50,718 nt of DNA from Micromonosporaceae bacterium. GTDB lineage: Bacteria; Actinomycetota; Actinomycetes; Mycobacteriales; Micromonosporaceae. The stretch is taken from positions 1-50,718 of the forward strand of contig JAHRHA010000031.1 in the NCBI GenBank assembly GCA_020027875.1, written 5' to 3'. A program made the position numbers and the translations under genes. This document shows positions 42,592 to 50,718 of this stretch, piece after piece. Numbering within the stretch: the stretch's first letter is position 1; each line of letters opens with the position of its first letter. Below the pieces are notes generated by a model. It had not been told where the DNA came from and did not search any database. It was given only the letters and a program-made list of their open reading frames with translations.

Positions 42592-43256
42592 CACACTCCG
42601 TGCAGGACCTGCGGGAGGCATTGGACGCCGAGTCTCGCACCGTGCGCCTGCAGGTGTCGTACGACGCCATCCGAGCCCGGGCGAGGCGTCGGCGGACCAT
42701 CAAGCTCACCATCGGCGCAACGGCGCTGGCGCTCGCGCTCGCGGCCGCTGTCGCTCCCGTCGCCCTCACCGGCGAAGACGGACCTAACGGCATTGCCGAC
42801 ACATCCGCACCGGCCATGGCCGCTCCCGTACTCGCGGAACCGCCGACGAAGGATGACCCGATCGCTACTGGGGTAAGGCTCGACGACGGGCGCGAGCTCG
42901 TGCTCTATTACGACATCGGCCTCGAACTCGGCGGGCGCGACGCATCCGGCGTAATCAGTCCGCTGTCCTTCAAGGTGGCGACCACGGTCGAATGGCCGCG
43001 ACCGACCATCTTCGACTCGCTCTTCTACGACGCTCGGACCATCGACGGGTCGAACGTCATCGTCGGCGGGGTGCGCGGAAGTCCCGCCCGGATCACTGCG
43101 GTGATCGATGGCAACGAGGTCGACGCGGGCTACGTCCGCATCGGGGATGCGGGTGGCTTGTTCTGGGTTCAGGGCATGGGCGAGGTACGGCCGACGACGC
43201 CGCCAAAGCTGCGCGCCTACGACTCGCACGGATTGCTGGTAGACAGCGTCGGCTAA
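42588..43256 (+). CDS. membrane-anchored putative anti-sigma factor
   Basis: A 222-residue single-span protein. A cytosolic N-terminus of about 38 residues (DLREALDAESRTVRLQVSYD, then RARARRRRTIK) could bind the sigma factor. A helix, LTIGATALALALAAAVAPVA, crosses the membrane. The outer domain, about 150 residues, is beta-rich, with ELVLYYDIGLELGGRDASGV, YDARTIDGSNVIVGGVRGSP and LFWVQGMGEV. There is no zinc-binding HxxxCxxC motif, so it is not a ZAS-type anti-sigma factor; the regulatory role is inferred from coupling with the sigma gene, which is typical for SigE-family loci. Confidence 0.75.
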   Translation: MTHSVQDLREALDAESRTVRLQVSYDAIRARARRRRTIKLTIGATALALALAAAVAPVALTGEDGPNGIADTSAPAMAAPVLAEPPTKDDPIATGVRLDDGRELVLYYDIGLELGGRDASGVISPLSFKVATTVEWPRPTIFDSLFYDARTIDGSNVIVGGVRGSPARITAVIDGNEVDAGYVRIGDAGGLFWVQGMGEVRPTTPPKLRAYDSHGLLVDSVG

Positions 43257-43375
43257 CGGCGCGCACCTCGTCGCGCCGTGCTCTGCTCGAGCGCCCAAGA
43301 GTGGGTCGCACGGCTCGGTAGCCAACGGACGCGCGAGGGTATCGCTCGGTACTACCTGCGATCTACAGTGCGCTG

Positions 43376-44059
43376 GTGACCCGACTTGGGAGATCGTCGC
43401 GCGGTGTGGCTGCGCTGTTCGCCACGGACCCGTCCGCCGCCGTCCTTCGGGTTGTCCGGGAGGCCGGCACGGCGGTTTCCGCGACTGAGATCAAGCAAGC
43501 TCTCCGGGCGGCGGGTGTGTCCGCCTTCGACAAGCGCACGTGGAACCGGTTGCAGAAGAAGCTCCGAGTTCACGACCACATCATCGTCGAACCTGGCTAC
43601 CGGTACATGTGGGTCGCGGAGCCCGTTGTGCCGCCGGCGGCCGACGCATTTGAGCAGATCGTCCGCTCCGTGGGCGGCCGCATCAAGCGGGCCCACGCCG
43701 AGGTCATTAGGCAGGCCCTCGCCGATGCGCCGTACATGTCCGAGATTGCCGCGCGACAACGCCAGGCTGTCCTCGACGGGGTGCGGGCGCTCGCGGAGCT
43801 AGCGAGCGAAGTCGAGGAACTGACCGTCAACCAGGCATCGACCCGCGCGATGATCCACCGCGTGAGAAGCCGCGTCAAGTTGGCCGGCCTGGAGCCGATC
43901 GAGCGCGCTGGGGACAGCACGGTGTTCGATCGAAAGCGCCATGAGCCGATCGGTCCAAGCATTGATGACGGAGCGCACGTTATCGTCGTCCGGCCCGGCT
44001 ATAGGTGGAAGACGCCGCACGATGATGTACTCGTTTCGAGGGCGTGCGTTCAGGAGTAA
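43376..44059 (+). CDS. winged-helix protein with C-terminal GrpE-like domain
   Basis: A 227-residue protein. Residues 15-90 form a winged-helix-like domain: LRVVREAGTAVSATEIKQAL, then SAFDKRTWNRLQKKLRVHDH and the wing IIVEPGYRYMWV. A middle helical part leads to a coiled segment, ALAELASEVEELTVNQAST, and a beta domain, VFDRKRHEPIG then IVVRPGYRWK. This closely follows the GrpE 'FDP..HE.......V.RPGY' C-terminal wing. It lies 9 bp before an Hsp70-like gene, so it is probably a dedicated nucleotide-exchange factor. The GTG follows TACAGT by exactly six bases, a leaderless start. Confidence 0.8.
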   Translation: MTRLGRSSRGVAALFATDPSAAVLRVVREAGTAVSATEIKQALRAAGVSAFDKRTWNRLQKKLRVHDHIIVEPGYRYMWVAEPVVPPAADAFEQIVRSVGGRIKRAHAEVIRQALADAPYMSEIAARQRQAVLDGVRALAELASEVEELTVNQASTRAMIHRVRSRVKLAGLEPIERAGDSTVFDRKRHEPIGPSIDDGAHVIVVRPGYRWKTPHDDVLVSRACVQE

Positions 44060-44068
44060 GGAGATCAT

Positions 44069-45604
44069 GTGTGCGCAGCGAGGCGGCCAACGGTTGGGCT
44101 GGACTTCGGCACGTCCACCACGCTCGTCGCGTCGACGCGCGGGCTGATTCCGATCGGGAACGACACCACGTTCCCGTGGATGCCGTCACTTGTCGGGTAT
44201 GCCGATGACGGCACGGTGGTTGCGGGCGAAAACGCCCAACACCTTCCCGACGGACAGCTGGCCCGATCGATCAAGCGGTCGATCACTGAAGGACGGGATT
44301 TCGTTCGTATCGACGTGCCAACGGGCGCGAAGGATATTCGTACCGACGCTCTGATTACCGAGTTGTTGCGCGAAGCGGGTCGCCGGGGAGCACGCCGGGG
44401 CCGGGACATTGGCGTGGGTAGCCTCGTGCGACTCGGATGCCCGGCCATGTGGGACGGTCGACAGCGTCGTCGACTGCTGGGAGCGGCGCAACGAGCCGAC
44501 CTTCCGGTCGTGCTGGCTACGATGATCGACGAGCCGGTGGCCGCGGGAATCGCCTGGCTCGACCGACAGCGGGTCCACACCGGCCGTCCACTGCGGATAG
44601 TGGTCTTCGACATGGGTGGTGGCACACTGGACCTCGCCGTGCTCGACGTGCGCGGCGCCAACCACAAGGACGTATCGGTCCTGGCCGCCCTGGGGATCGC
44701 CGAGGCCGGCGACGACCTCGACGAGGCGATCGCCGCAGACCTGGACATCGAGCTCGCCAAAGCTGGGATCGACATCGACGCGATCGAAAACCAGCCTCGG
44801 GCGCGAGTGTGGCTTAGGGACGCGGCTCGCACGACCAAGGAGCTGCTTTCAAGCAACGACGAGGAGCCGATCGTACTGTCGCCGCAGGTGTTCGGCCGCG
44901 CCGCCGAGATCTGGTACACCCGCGGGCAGCTGAACGAGGTGTTCATGCCCCACATGGAACGCGCAGAAGACGCCGTCGGCTTGGCGTTGATGATCGCCCG
45001 AATCACCGAGTCCGCGAAGTCGGCGTACGAGATCGCACGGATGCCAATGGACCTGCTGGTCCAAGGAGTCGACGTCGTGCTCCTGTCCGGCGGCATGTGC
45101 CGGATACCGTACGTGAGGCAACGGCTGGAGTGGCTGTTCGAGTCCTCCACAAAGGTCGAACTGGCGATGGACCCGCCGGAGAACGCAGTCGTGGTCGGCC
45201 TGGCAAGAGCCGGCGATTACGGGACGATCAACATGTACCGACCGGCGTTCGACGTGCTGCTCGAGTGGAATCGGGGGCAGGAGTTCCGCACCGTCTACGA
45301 GGCGTTCACGCCACTCGTCGAGCGCAGTCAGATCGCTCGCGGCGAGGATGATCTGCGCTATACCCGCAACGGACGTGATCTGTCGTTGCCGCGCAACGGC
45401 AAGGGGAAGCTGCGGGTCGTGTCCTACTCGGGCGAGCGGCTGCGGGCGACCATAGGGAGCCGCAATCTGGACGGCTTCCCGGTGGCGCTGAGCGACGAGA
45501 AGTTCGGGTTCTCGATCTATCCCGACGGCCGCATCCGAATGACCGATGGCGCCGGCACGTTCGAGGGTCGCGTCGACGACTGGCACCGGCTCGATGCGGA
45601 ATGA
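44069..45604 (+). CDS. Hsp70-family (DnaK-like) ATPase
   Basis: A 511-residue Hsp70-like protein. Phosphate-1 is TVGLDFGTSTTLVA. A connect-1-like TMIDEPVAAGIAWL is present, then phosphate-2 IVVFDMGGGTLDLAVLD and the adenosine motif VVLLSGGMCRIPYVRQRL. The nucleotide-binding domain covers about 380 residues; the remainder, RTVYEAFTPLVERSQI and later LRVVSYSGERLRATIGSR, is a short beta domain in place of the normal substrate-binding domain and lid. AAGGAG lies just before the GTG start. It is coupled with the GrpE-like gene, so the two form a chaperone module separate from housekeeping DnaK. The client is unknown. Confidence 0.9.
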   Translation: MCAARRPTVGLDFGTSTTLVASTRGLIPIGNDTTFPWMPSLVGYADDGTVVAGENAQHLPDGQLARSIKRSITEGRDFVRIDVPTGAKDIRTDALITELLREAGRRGARRGRDIGVGSLVRLGCPAMWDGRQRRRLLGAAQRADLPVVLATMIDEPVAAGIAWLDRQRVHTGRPLRIVVFDMGGGTLDLAVLDVRGANHKDVSVLAALGIAEAGDDLDEAIAADLDIELAKAGIDIDAIENQPRARVWLRDAARTTKELLSSNDEEPIVLSPQVFGRAAEIWYTRGQLNEVFMPHMERAEDAVGLALMIARITESAKSAYEIARMPMDLLVQGVDVVLLSGGMCRIPYVRQRLEWLFESSTKVELAMDPPENAVVVGLARAGDYGTINMYRPAFDVLLEWNRGQEFRTVYEAFTPLVERSQIARGEDDLRYTRNGRDLSLPRNGKGKLRVVSYSGERLRATIGSRNLDGFPVALSDEKFGFSIYPDGRIRMTDGAGTFEGRVDDWHRLDAE

Positions 45605-45786
45605 CCGACAGCCGCCGTAGCCGTCGTAGCCGTCGGGGGCTCCGGGCAAGGGCAGAGTCTACGGCTCGCAGGTACCGGTGAACATTGCGCCGGTCCACCG
45701 CAGCCGGTGGTCGCATTACCGCCTCTCGCTAGCGGGTGTGCGAACGGAGCTTGTCAGGAACGATACGTGAGAACAGGTCTCACGCC

Positions 45787-47208
45787 TCACCCCCCAGAGG
45801 TATCAGATGCCGGCACAACAGCGACGGTGGATGCTGGGTCAGTAGGTTTCGAGGATTGAGGCGCTCGCTGTGGTGGGACGGCGATCTCGGTGTCCTGTCT
45901 GGCGTGGCTGCGGTCGCTGGTGAGAGTCCCAGGGTTGGTTGCGAGGTCGGCCAGCTGCGGTTGGCCGGCGCGGTCGGCGCGGTCGGCAGTTCGGTCGGCA
46001 GTTCGGTCGGCAGTTCGGTCGGCGCCAGAAGGGACCACGACCCTGGGGAACTCGCCAGTATCGACACTGCCCGTAGCGGCCGCCATGACCGCCGCGGCAG
46101 CCAGCTCGGCAACCCGCTTCGCCTCGCGCTGCACCCTGGCGCGCACGTCCCTGGCATGTTGTTCGGCGGCGTCGCCCGCCCGCCTTGCCTCGTCCAGCCG
46201 GTTATTCTCGGCGGTCAGGGCCTGGGCGACCTCGTCGAGCCGCCGCTGCAGCTGGACGACCTCGCGGTCCATAGCGGCCTTCGTCTCGCTGTAGTTGGCT
46301 AGCCGCCCATCGACGGCGTCTACCTCGGACTGCAGATCGGCCAACGTCTGCCGCTGAGCCTGGACCTCCTCTTGGAGGATGGTGAGCTGCTGCTGGTGAG
46401 CGGCGGTCTGCTCGTCCATGTGTCGGCGAACCCCATCGGCTTGTTGCTGTGCGTGGGTGTGCAGCGCGGCGATCTTCTGCGCTGCTTCGGTCCGCCGCTC
46501 GCCGATCTCCTGCTCTATCTCTGCCAGCCGCTTTGTCAGCTCCTGTTCGCCCTGGGTTCGGGCCGCCTTGAGCAGCGCTTTGGCCTCCGCCTGGGCACGC
46601 TCTGCCTGCCGTGCGTTCTGCGCCTTGATGCGCTGCGCTTCCTGCTCGGCCTGCTCGCGCGCGGTCTCGCCCTCTGCCCGGGCCTTGTCGGCTCGCTCGC
46701 GGATGTGGGCAAGTTCGGCCTCGGCTGCCGCCCGGCGATCCTCGTGAGCCTTGTCCGCGGCCCTGCGCCGTTCGGCCACTTGTGTCTCAAGGTCGCTCGA
46801 TATCTTGGCAGCCTGCTCCCGGGCCTCGCTGAGCATTCTGTCCCCTTCGGCTTCGCGGTTGGCCGCGCGCTGCGTTGCGGCGCTGATGAGTTCCCCGGAC
46901 TGCTTCTCGGCCAGGGCTAGCATCTGGTCGACCATGGGGCCCAGGTCGCGGAAGGACGCCTTGTCAAACTGGACGGGCCGGTCGCGCAACTCGGTTAGCT
47001 CAGCCTGTAGCCGCTGCAGCTGCGCGGTCAGGTCCTTGATCTCGCCGAGCGCGCGGTCACGCTCGGCCGCCAGCGTCGCGATCTTGCCTTGCACATGCGA
47101 GAGGTGCTGGTCAACCTGCCGTTTGTCGTAGCCGCGCAGCGCGAGCTCAAAGCTCTGCTGCGAGCTCGTCTCGTCGCCCACTCCCGGCGGCTCCTCGCCT
47201 TGGGACAT
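45787..47208 (-). CDS. DivIVA-like long coiled-coil protein
   Basis: A 473-residue protein. Residues 18-50 are a DivIVA-type N-terminal domain, FELALRGYDKRQVDQHLSHV. A coiled coil of about 330 residues follows, rich in Ala, Glu, Gln and Arg (for example ERADKARAEGETAREQAEQE and HTHAQQQADGVRRHMDEQTA). The acidic, disordered tail holds the tandem repeat DRTADRTADRTADR. This architecture recalls scaffold or polar-growth proteins such as Scy and FilP as well as DivIVA. The ATG at 47208 has GGAGGA seven bases upstream. It is convergent with the Hsp70 gene. Confidence 0.85.
   Translation of the reverse strand: MSQGEEPPGVGDETSSQQSFELALRGYDKRQVDQHLSHVQGKIATLAAERDRALGEIKDLTAQLQRLQAELTELRDRPVQFDKASFRDLGPMVDQMLALAEKQSGELISAATQRAANREAEGDRMLSEAREQAAKISSDLETQVAERRRAADKAHEDRRAAAEAELAHIRERADKARAEGETAREQAEQEAQRIKAQNARQAERAQAEAKALLKAARTQGEQELTKRLAEIEQEIGERRTEAAQKIAALHTHAQQQADGVRRHMDEQTAAHQQQLTILQEEVQAQRQTLADLQSEVDAVDGRLANYSETKAAMDREVVQLQRRLDEVAQALTAENNRLDEARRAGDAAEQHARDVRARVQREAKRVAELAAAAVMAAATGSVDTGEFPRVVVPSGADRTADRTADRTADRADRAGQPQLADLATNPGTLTSDRSHARQDTEIAVPPQRAPQSSKPTDPASTVAVVPASDTSGG
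45981..46022. repeat. 12-bp tandem repeat in the coiled-coil gene
   Basis: Three full 12-bp units, GGTCGGCAGTTC, plus a half unit lie in a row. On the minus strand they encode the DRTA repeats of the protein's disordered tail, so expansion or contraction keeps the frame. Confidence 0.8.
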
Positions 47209-47831
47209 GCAATCATCCTCCAAATGTCGGCGACAACGATGCCGGTGTATGAGCTTCGCTAGCCCAAGCACGACAAGCGCGGCCGACGGACGCACCCGCC
47301 CGTCAGCGTGCACGTCTCGCACATCCCGCGCAAGCTCGGCGCCTCACGTCGATGGGAGGCCGCGGCGATCGCCCACCGCGTCCACTGCCCGGCCGGCTAC
47401 ATTGCGTTTCGTCGCCTGGGCGCGGCGGACGTCGCAGCAGACCGGGCGGACCGATCGCGGCCCGGCGCTGTCGTCGACGGGCCTCCGGACCGAATGGCTA
47501 CGAGCGTGGGCGGCCGGCGACGTGGTCGAAGCCGCACGACGCGCCCGTCAAGGTGCAACAGCTACTCCCCACCCGATGGCCGATCCGTGTCACGGCCAAC
47601 GCCCGGCGACCTCGCGTTTGGGTCGCCACGATCACGCCGCTGAAGAGCGGCTCGCCGAGCTCAGGCTGAGCACCTCGATCGCCAACATCGATCGCGTTGA
47701 TTAGTCTACTTATGTTCCGGTCCGCACGGTTGTAGGCGGGTCAGTCTGGATGGGTCAGGCTTTGTCGCAGCCGTGCCTGCGGTGGTTTTCGTACGCCGCG
47801 GGACGTGGCGCGACATCACGTAAGAGCACCA
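47209..47831. other. gene-poor region with a LuxR-like fragment
   Basis: About 620 bp with no complete gene. The only recognisable piece is the LuxR-type fragment at 47302-47379, followed by the REP-like element at 47832. Confidence 0.45.
47302..47379 (+). pseudogene. LuxR-type HTH C-terminal fragment
   Basis: The frame reads VSVHVSHIPRKLGASRRWEA and AAIAHR, matching the recognition helix and last helix of LuxR-type domains ('TVSVHVSNILRKLGV..RVEAAAIAHR'). Neither the earlier helices nor an upstream gene is present, and the downstream frame is unrelated. Confidence 0.55.
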
Positions 47832-47881
47832 TGATCACCGGCTTTTGGTGTCGCGCGAGCGACACCCAGAACCGGTGATCA
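47832..47881. repeat. REP-like palindromic element, copy 2
   Basis: The arms TGATCACCGG..GGTGTCGC (47832-47854) and GCGACACC..CCGGTGATCA (47859-47881) pair at 20 of 23 positions around a 4-nt loop. It has the same GATCACCGG/CCGGTGATC ends and CGACACCCAGA core as the element at 13986-14037. It lies 52 bp downstream of the WD40 gene's stop codon, so it could also act as a transcript-end hairpin. Confidence 0.8.
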
Positions 47882-47932
47882 ATCAGGGCCTGGCTCGAGC
47901 CCAAGGCTGGCGCGGGCTGACCTCCGGCCGCT

Positions 47933-50718
47933 TCAGGCAGGCAGGCCCAGGCTATGGCGCTCATCGGCAGTCAATTCGCGGAACACGAATCGGTGCGCCA
48001 GGGCAAGTTGAGCCGGGAGGTCCACCGCGGCGGACCACAACCGCACGGTCCGGTCTCGGGCCGATGTCGCCACGTACCGCCCATTGGGCGACCATGCGAC
48101 ACCTTCGGCCTGGCCGGCATGCACGCCGAGCACGAGCAGCTCGTCGCCGCTCGTGGCCGCCCACACTCGTACCGTTCTGTCCTGCGACACCGTCGCTAGC
48201 CGGCGGCCGTCCGGTGCCCACGACACGCTCCACACCGTGTCCTGGTGGCCGCTCAGCACCAACGGGTCGGCCTCGTTGTCGAGCGTCCAGATCCGGATTG
48301 TGCGGTCGTGGGAGACTGTTGCCAGTCGTAGGCCGTCGGGCGAAAAGGCGGCGCCCCACACCGTATCCTCGTGGCCGCGTAGCTCCCTGATCTGCGCACC
48401 GGTGTCGGTCGACCACACCCGGGCGGTACGGTCATTGGACGCGGTGGCGAGCCGTTTGCCGTCCGGTGACCAGGCCACGCTCCAGATCGCGTCGTCGTGG
48501 TGTGCGTGCAGCCGGCCCTCCGCCTCGTCGTCGCTCGTATCCCAGAGGCGGACGGTGCGATCCTGGGACGCGGTGGCGATCAGGCTACCCACGGGTGACC
48601 AGGCCACCTGGCCGACAGCGTCGGTATGTCCACGTAGGACACGGAGTTCTGCCCCGTCCACCGCGGACCATAGCCGCACGGTGTGGTCGCTGGACGAGGT
48701 CGCCAACCGTTGTCCGTCCGGCGACCAGGCGACCGAGCGCACCTCGCCGTCGTGCCCCTGGCACACGAGCGGCTCAATCTTGTGAACGATGTCCCAGACA
48801 AAGGCCGTGCCGTCGCTAGATGCGGAGGCGAGCCGGCGACTGTCCGGTGCCCAGGCGATGTACCCGACGGCACCGGCATGGCCGCGCAGCACGCGATGCT
48901 CGATCCGGTGCCGGGTGTCCCAGACGCGAACGGTAAGGTCGCGCGAGGCCGTCACGATATGGCGCTCCGGCAGCCAGGAGACGCTCGCCACCGCGTCCGC
49001 GTGCCCCTTGAGAACGAGTCTGGTCTCGCCGGTGGTCGGGTCCCAGATGCGTACGGTCCGGTCGTTTGAGGCGCTGGCGATCCGCCGGCCGTCCCCAGAC
49101 CAGGCGATGGCTCTGACCCAGTCCTCGTGCCCTCGCAACACATGACGTTGCGCACCGTCGTTGGCCGACCAAATCCGGGCCGTGCGGTCGTTGGACCCGG
49201 TCGCTAGTAGCGAGCCGTCGGGCGACCACGCCACGACGCGAACCCAGTCGTCGTGTCCGTGCAGAACCCGCCGCGGGGTCCCGTGCTCGGCGTCCCAGAG
49301 TCGGACGGTGCGATCCTGGGAGGTGGTGGCCAAGGTTCGTCCGTCCGGTGACCAGGCGACATCCCACACCGGTGCCCGGTGGTCCGTGAGGACAAACAGC
49401 TCCTGCCCGGTGTGCGCGTCCCAGATCCGGGCTGTCATGTCATTGGATGCGGTGGCGAGCCGGCGTCCGTCCGGCGACCACGCGACCGACCGGACCCAGT
49501 CCCGATGACCGGCCAGGGAGAACTGTTCGCCACCGTCGTCGGCGCGCCAGACCCGCGCGGTGTTGTCCTCGGAGGCCGTGGCAATAAGGCGATCGTCTGG
49601 CGACCAGGCAACCTTGCGAATCCATCCGTCGTGTCCGGACAGCACGAGGTCGTCTCCGTCGCCGTAGATGTCGATGATGCGGGCCGTGCGATCCTGCGAT
49701 CCGGTCGCGATGCGCCGCCCGTCCGATGAGGCCGCCACGCACCAGACCTCGTCGGTGTGACCGCGAAAGACACGACGCACTCTGGCCGCGGCCAGGCCGG
49801 CCGCCAGTGCCCAGCGGCTCTGCGGCGTCTCCACGCACTCCTCCAGCGCGGTACAGGCCAGCAGCAGGCTGAACTCCGGGTCCCGGTCTAGGTAGGCGAA
49901 CGCCCGCTCGGAGCACGCGTCGGCCAGGCGCTGCATGGCGGCCTGGTCGGCTCGGCGCGAGCGGTCCAGCAGCTGTGCGACGAGCGAGTTCTCCTCAACC
50001 ACCCAACCATCTACTGTGGACCAACGAAGCGCCGACTCCAGACGGGCGTCACGGAGCAGGTAGCTGTCGTGGCGCCCCGATCGTTCCCACTCGATCGACC
50101 AGCGTTCCAGGTCGGCCTGCCAGCGCAGCGCCTCCGTCCGCTCATCTATGGCCTGGCGCAACGGGTTCCACAGCCGAAACAGGGCCTCGTGCACAACCTG
50201 GTAGACGCTGTCGTCCTCGCTATGGTCGCTGGTGAGCAGCCGGGACGAGACGAACGCGTCCACGACGACCTGCTCCGGCTCAGTGAGGGCGCTGCGGCGT
50301 ACCGATCGCCTCGTCGGACCCAGATCCGTCACCGTGACGAACTTCAGCAGTGTGCCAACCACCGGGGCGTCCGGATCGCCGCTCCTCAGCTCGGCATCGA
50401 CCTTGTCGGCCTGCCGGCGCAGCGTCCCGGTGACCCCGCCTAGCCTGTGATAGCTATCGGCCGTGATCCGGCGAGGGCGCCCGGCCGCCACGTACAGCTC
50501 GCGAAGTGTGAAGGCCAGCAGCGGCAGGGCGTCTCCGCCGGCGGTCTCGTCCACGATCGTGTTGACCAATCCGGGCGGGTCGAATGTGACCCCGTCCCTT
50601 TCGGCCGGACCCTTGATGATGTCGAACATCGCCTCCCGGCCCAGCACGCCAACATTGAGGGAACGGGAGAACAGGTGCGCGTACGGCGTGGCCAGCAGTC
50701 TGGTAAGGAACTCCGACC
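47933..50718 (-). CDS. nSTAND1-type NTPase with 14 WD40 repeats (N-terminus off the window)
   Basis: The frame is open to the window edge, so only the C-terminal 928 or so residues are seen. The first 260 are the end of an nSTAND1-like signalling NTPase: KGPAERDGVTFDPPGLVNTI, GGDALPLLAFTLRELYVAAG and SYHRLGGVTGTLRRQADKV, then a helical region with LADACSERAFAYLDRDPEFS. Fourteen consecutive WD40 repeats follow, each with a GH-like start, a VAWSPDGRRLATAS-like strand and DRTVRLWD, enough for two seven-bladed propellers. Such proteins sense a ligand through the propellers and signal through an N-terminal effector. The P-loop and any effector lie upstream, beyond 50718. The protein ends after LTADERHSLGLPA. 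Confidence 0.93.
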   Translation of the reverse strand, partial: SEFLTRLLATPYAHLFSRSLNVGVLGREAMFDIIKGPAERDGVTFDPPGLVNTIVDETAGGDALPLLAFTLRELYVAAGRPRRITADSYHRLGGVTGTLRRQADKVDAELRSGDPDAPVVGTLLKFVTVTDLGPTRRSVRRSALTEPEQVVVDAFVSSRLLTSDHSEDDSVYQVVHEALFRLWNPLRQAIDERTEALRWQADLERWSIEWERSGRHDSYLLRDARLESALRWSTVDGWVVEENSLVAQLLDRSRRADQAAMQRLADACSERAFAYLDRDPEFSLLLACTALEECVETPQSRWALAAGLAAARVRRVFRGHTDEVWCVAASSDGRRIATGSQDRTARIIDIYGDGDDLVLSGHDGWIRKVAWSPDDRLIATASEDNTARVWRADDGGEQFSLAGHRDWVRSVAWSPDGRRLATASNDMTARIWDAHTGQELFVLTDHRAPVWDVAWSPDGRTLATTSQDRTVRLWDAEHGTPRRVLHGHDDWVRVVAWSPDGSLLATGSNDRTARIWSANDGAQRHVLRGHEDWVRAIAWSGDGRRIASASNDRTVRIWDPTTGETRLVLKGHADAVASVSWLPERHIVTASRDLTVRVWDTRHRIEHRVLRGHAGAVGYIAWAPDSRRLASASSDGTAFVWDIVHKIEPLVCQGHDGEVRSVAWSPDGQRLATSSSDHTVRLWSAVDGAELRVLRGHTDAVGQVAWSPVGSLIATASQDRTVRLWDTSDDEAEGRLHAHHDDAIWSVAWSPDGKRLATASNDRTARVWSTDTGAQIRELRGHEDTVWGAAFSPDGLRLATVSHDRTIRIWTLDNEADPLVLSGHQDTVWSVSWAPDGRRLATVSQDRTVRVWAATSGDELLVLGVHAGQAEGVAWSPNGRYVATSARDRTVRLWSAAVDLPAQLALAHRFVFRELTADERHSLGLPA

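Noticed and set aside
46372..46920. Plus-strand Leu-rich, membrane-like ORF inside the coiled-coil gene
   Set aside because: It is the antisense shadow of Ala/Glu/Arg-rich coiled-coil codons, which translate as hydrophobic residues on the other strand.
1..50718. CRISPR arrays, tRNA and rRNA genes
   Set aside because: No regularly spaced direct repeats and no cloverleaf-like or rRNA-like sequence was seen on either strand.

Overview
The window is high-GC DNA from a Gram-positive actinobacterium. The gene content points to a mycelial or soil actinomycete, most likely Micromonosporaceae, although no marker gene fixes the taxon. Supporting signs are the PadR/permease pair, LppX-like lipoprotein, SigE-family ECF sigma factor, DivIVA-like proteins, an nSTAND/WD40 giant protein and many leaderless GTG starts. 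No rRNA, tRNA, CRISPR array or replication origin was recognised.

Layout. 0-7.3 kb: a broken IS110 transposase next to a 32-bp perfect palindrome, a winged-helix/zinc protein, a PadR plus membrane-protein operon, a tyrosine-recombinase remnant, a quinone-oxidoreductase-like enzyme, an AHSA1-type protein and a GNAT acetyltransferase. 7.3-20.8 kb: a lipoprotein, a mini DivIVA-like protein, a methyltransferase, a pRiA4b ORF-3 family protein, a tyrosine phosphatase, DMT and MFS transporters, a YqeB-like protein, a SpoU RNA methyltransferase and two membrane proteins. 20.8-23.5 kb: a methionine-rich leader peptide and terminator (a candidate Met attenuator) ahead of a divergent methionyl-tRNA synthetase, then an RHH antitoxin with a broken ParE-like toxin. 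23.6-28.7 kb: a membrane protein and a coupled three-gene operon encoding a coiled-coil protein, a degenerate ATPase and a BREX-type P-loop ATPase (a candidate defence unit). 29.7-35 kb: one intact and two decayed copies of an AbiEii-type nucleotidyltransferase locus, a two-component system with a frameshifted kinase, and a CYTH protein. 35-47 kb: secreted and lipoproteins, a PH-domain protein, a muramidase-like/M23 peptidoglycan hydrolase, a second methyltransferase, sigma/anti-sigma, a GrpE-like plus Hsp70 operon and a DivIVA-like coiled-coil protein. 47.9 kb to the edge: an nSTAND-type NTPase with 14 WD40 repeats, whose N-terminus lies outside the window.

The region is accessory in character. 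At least fifteen broken or truncated genes lie between intact single genes and small operons: IS110, integrase, beta-lactamase-like, GNAT, lipoprotein, BBE oxidoreductase, ParE, WD40, PASTA, histidine kinase, DUF2306, NTase and partner, glyoxalase-like and LuxR. Some single-base frameshifts could be sequencing errors, but the truncations cannot. The strongest candidates for new biology are the Met-leader attenuator before metG, the paired active/degenerate BREX-like ATPase operon, and the repeatedly copied AbiEii-type two-gene locus.
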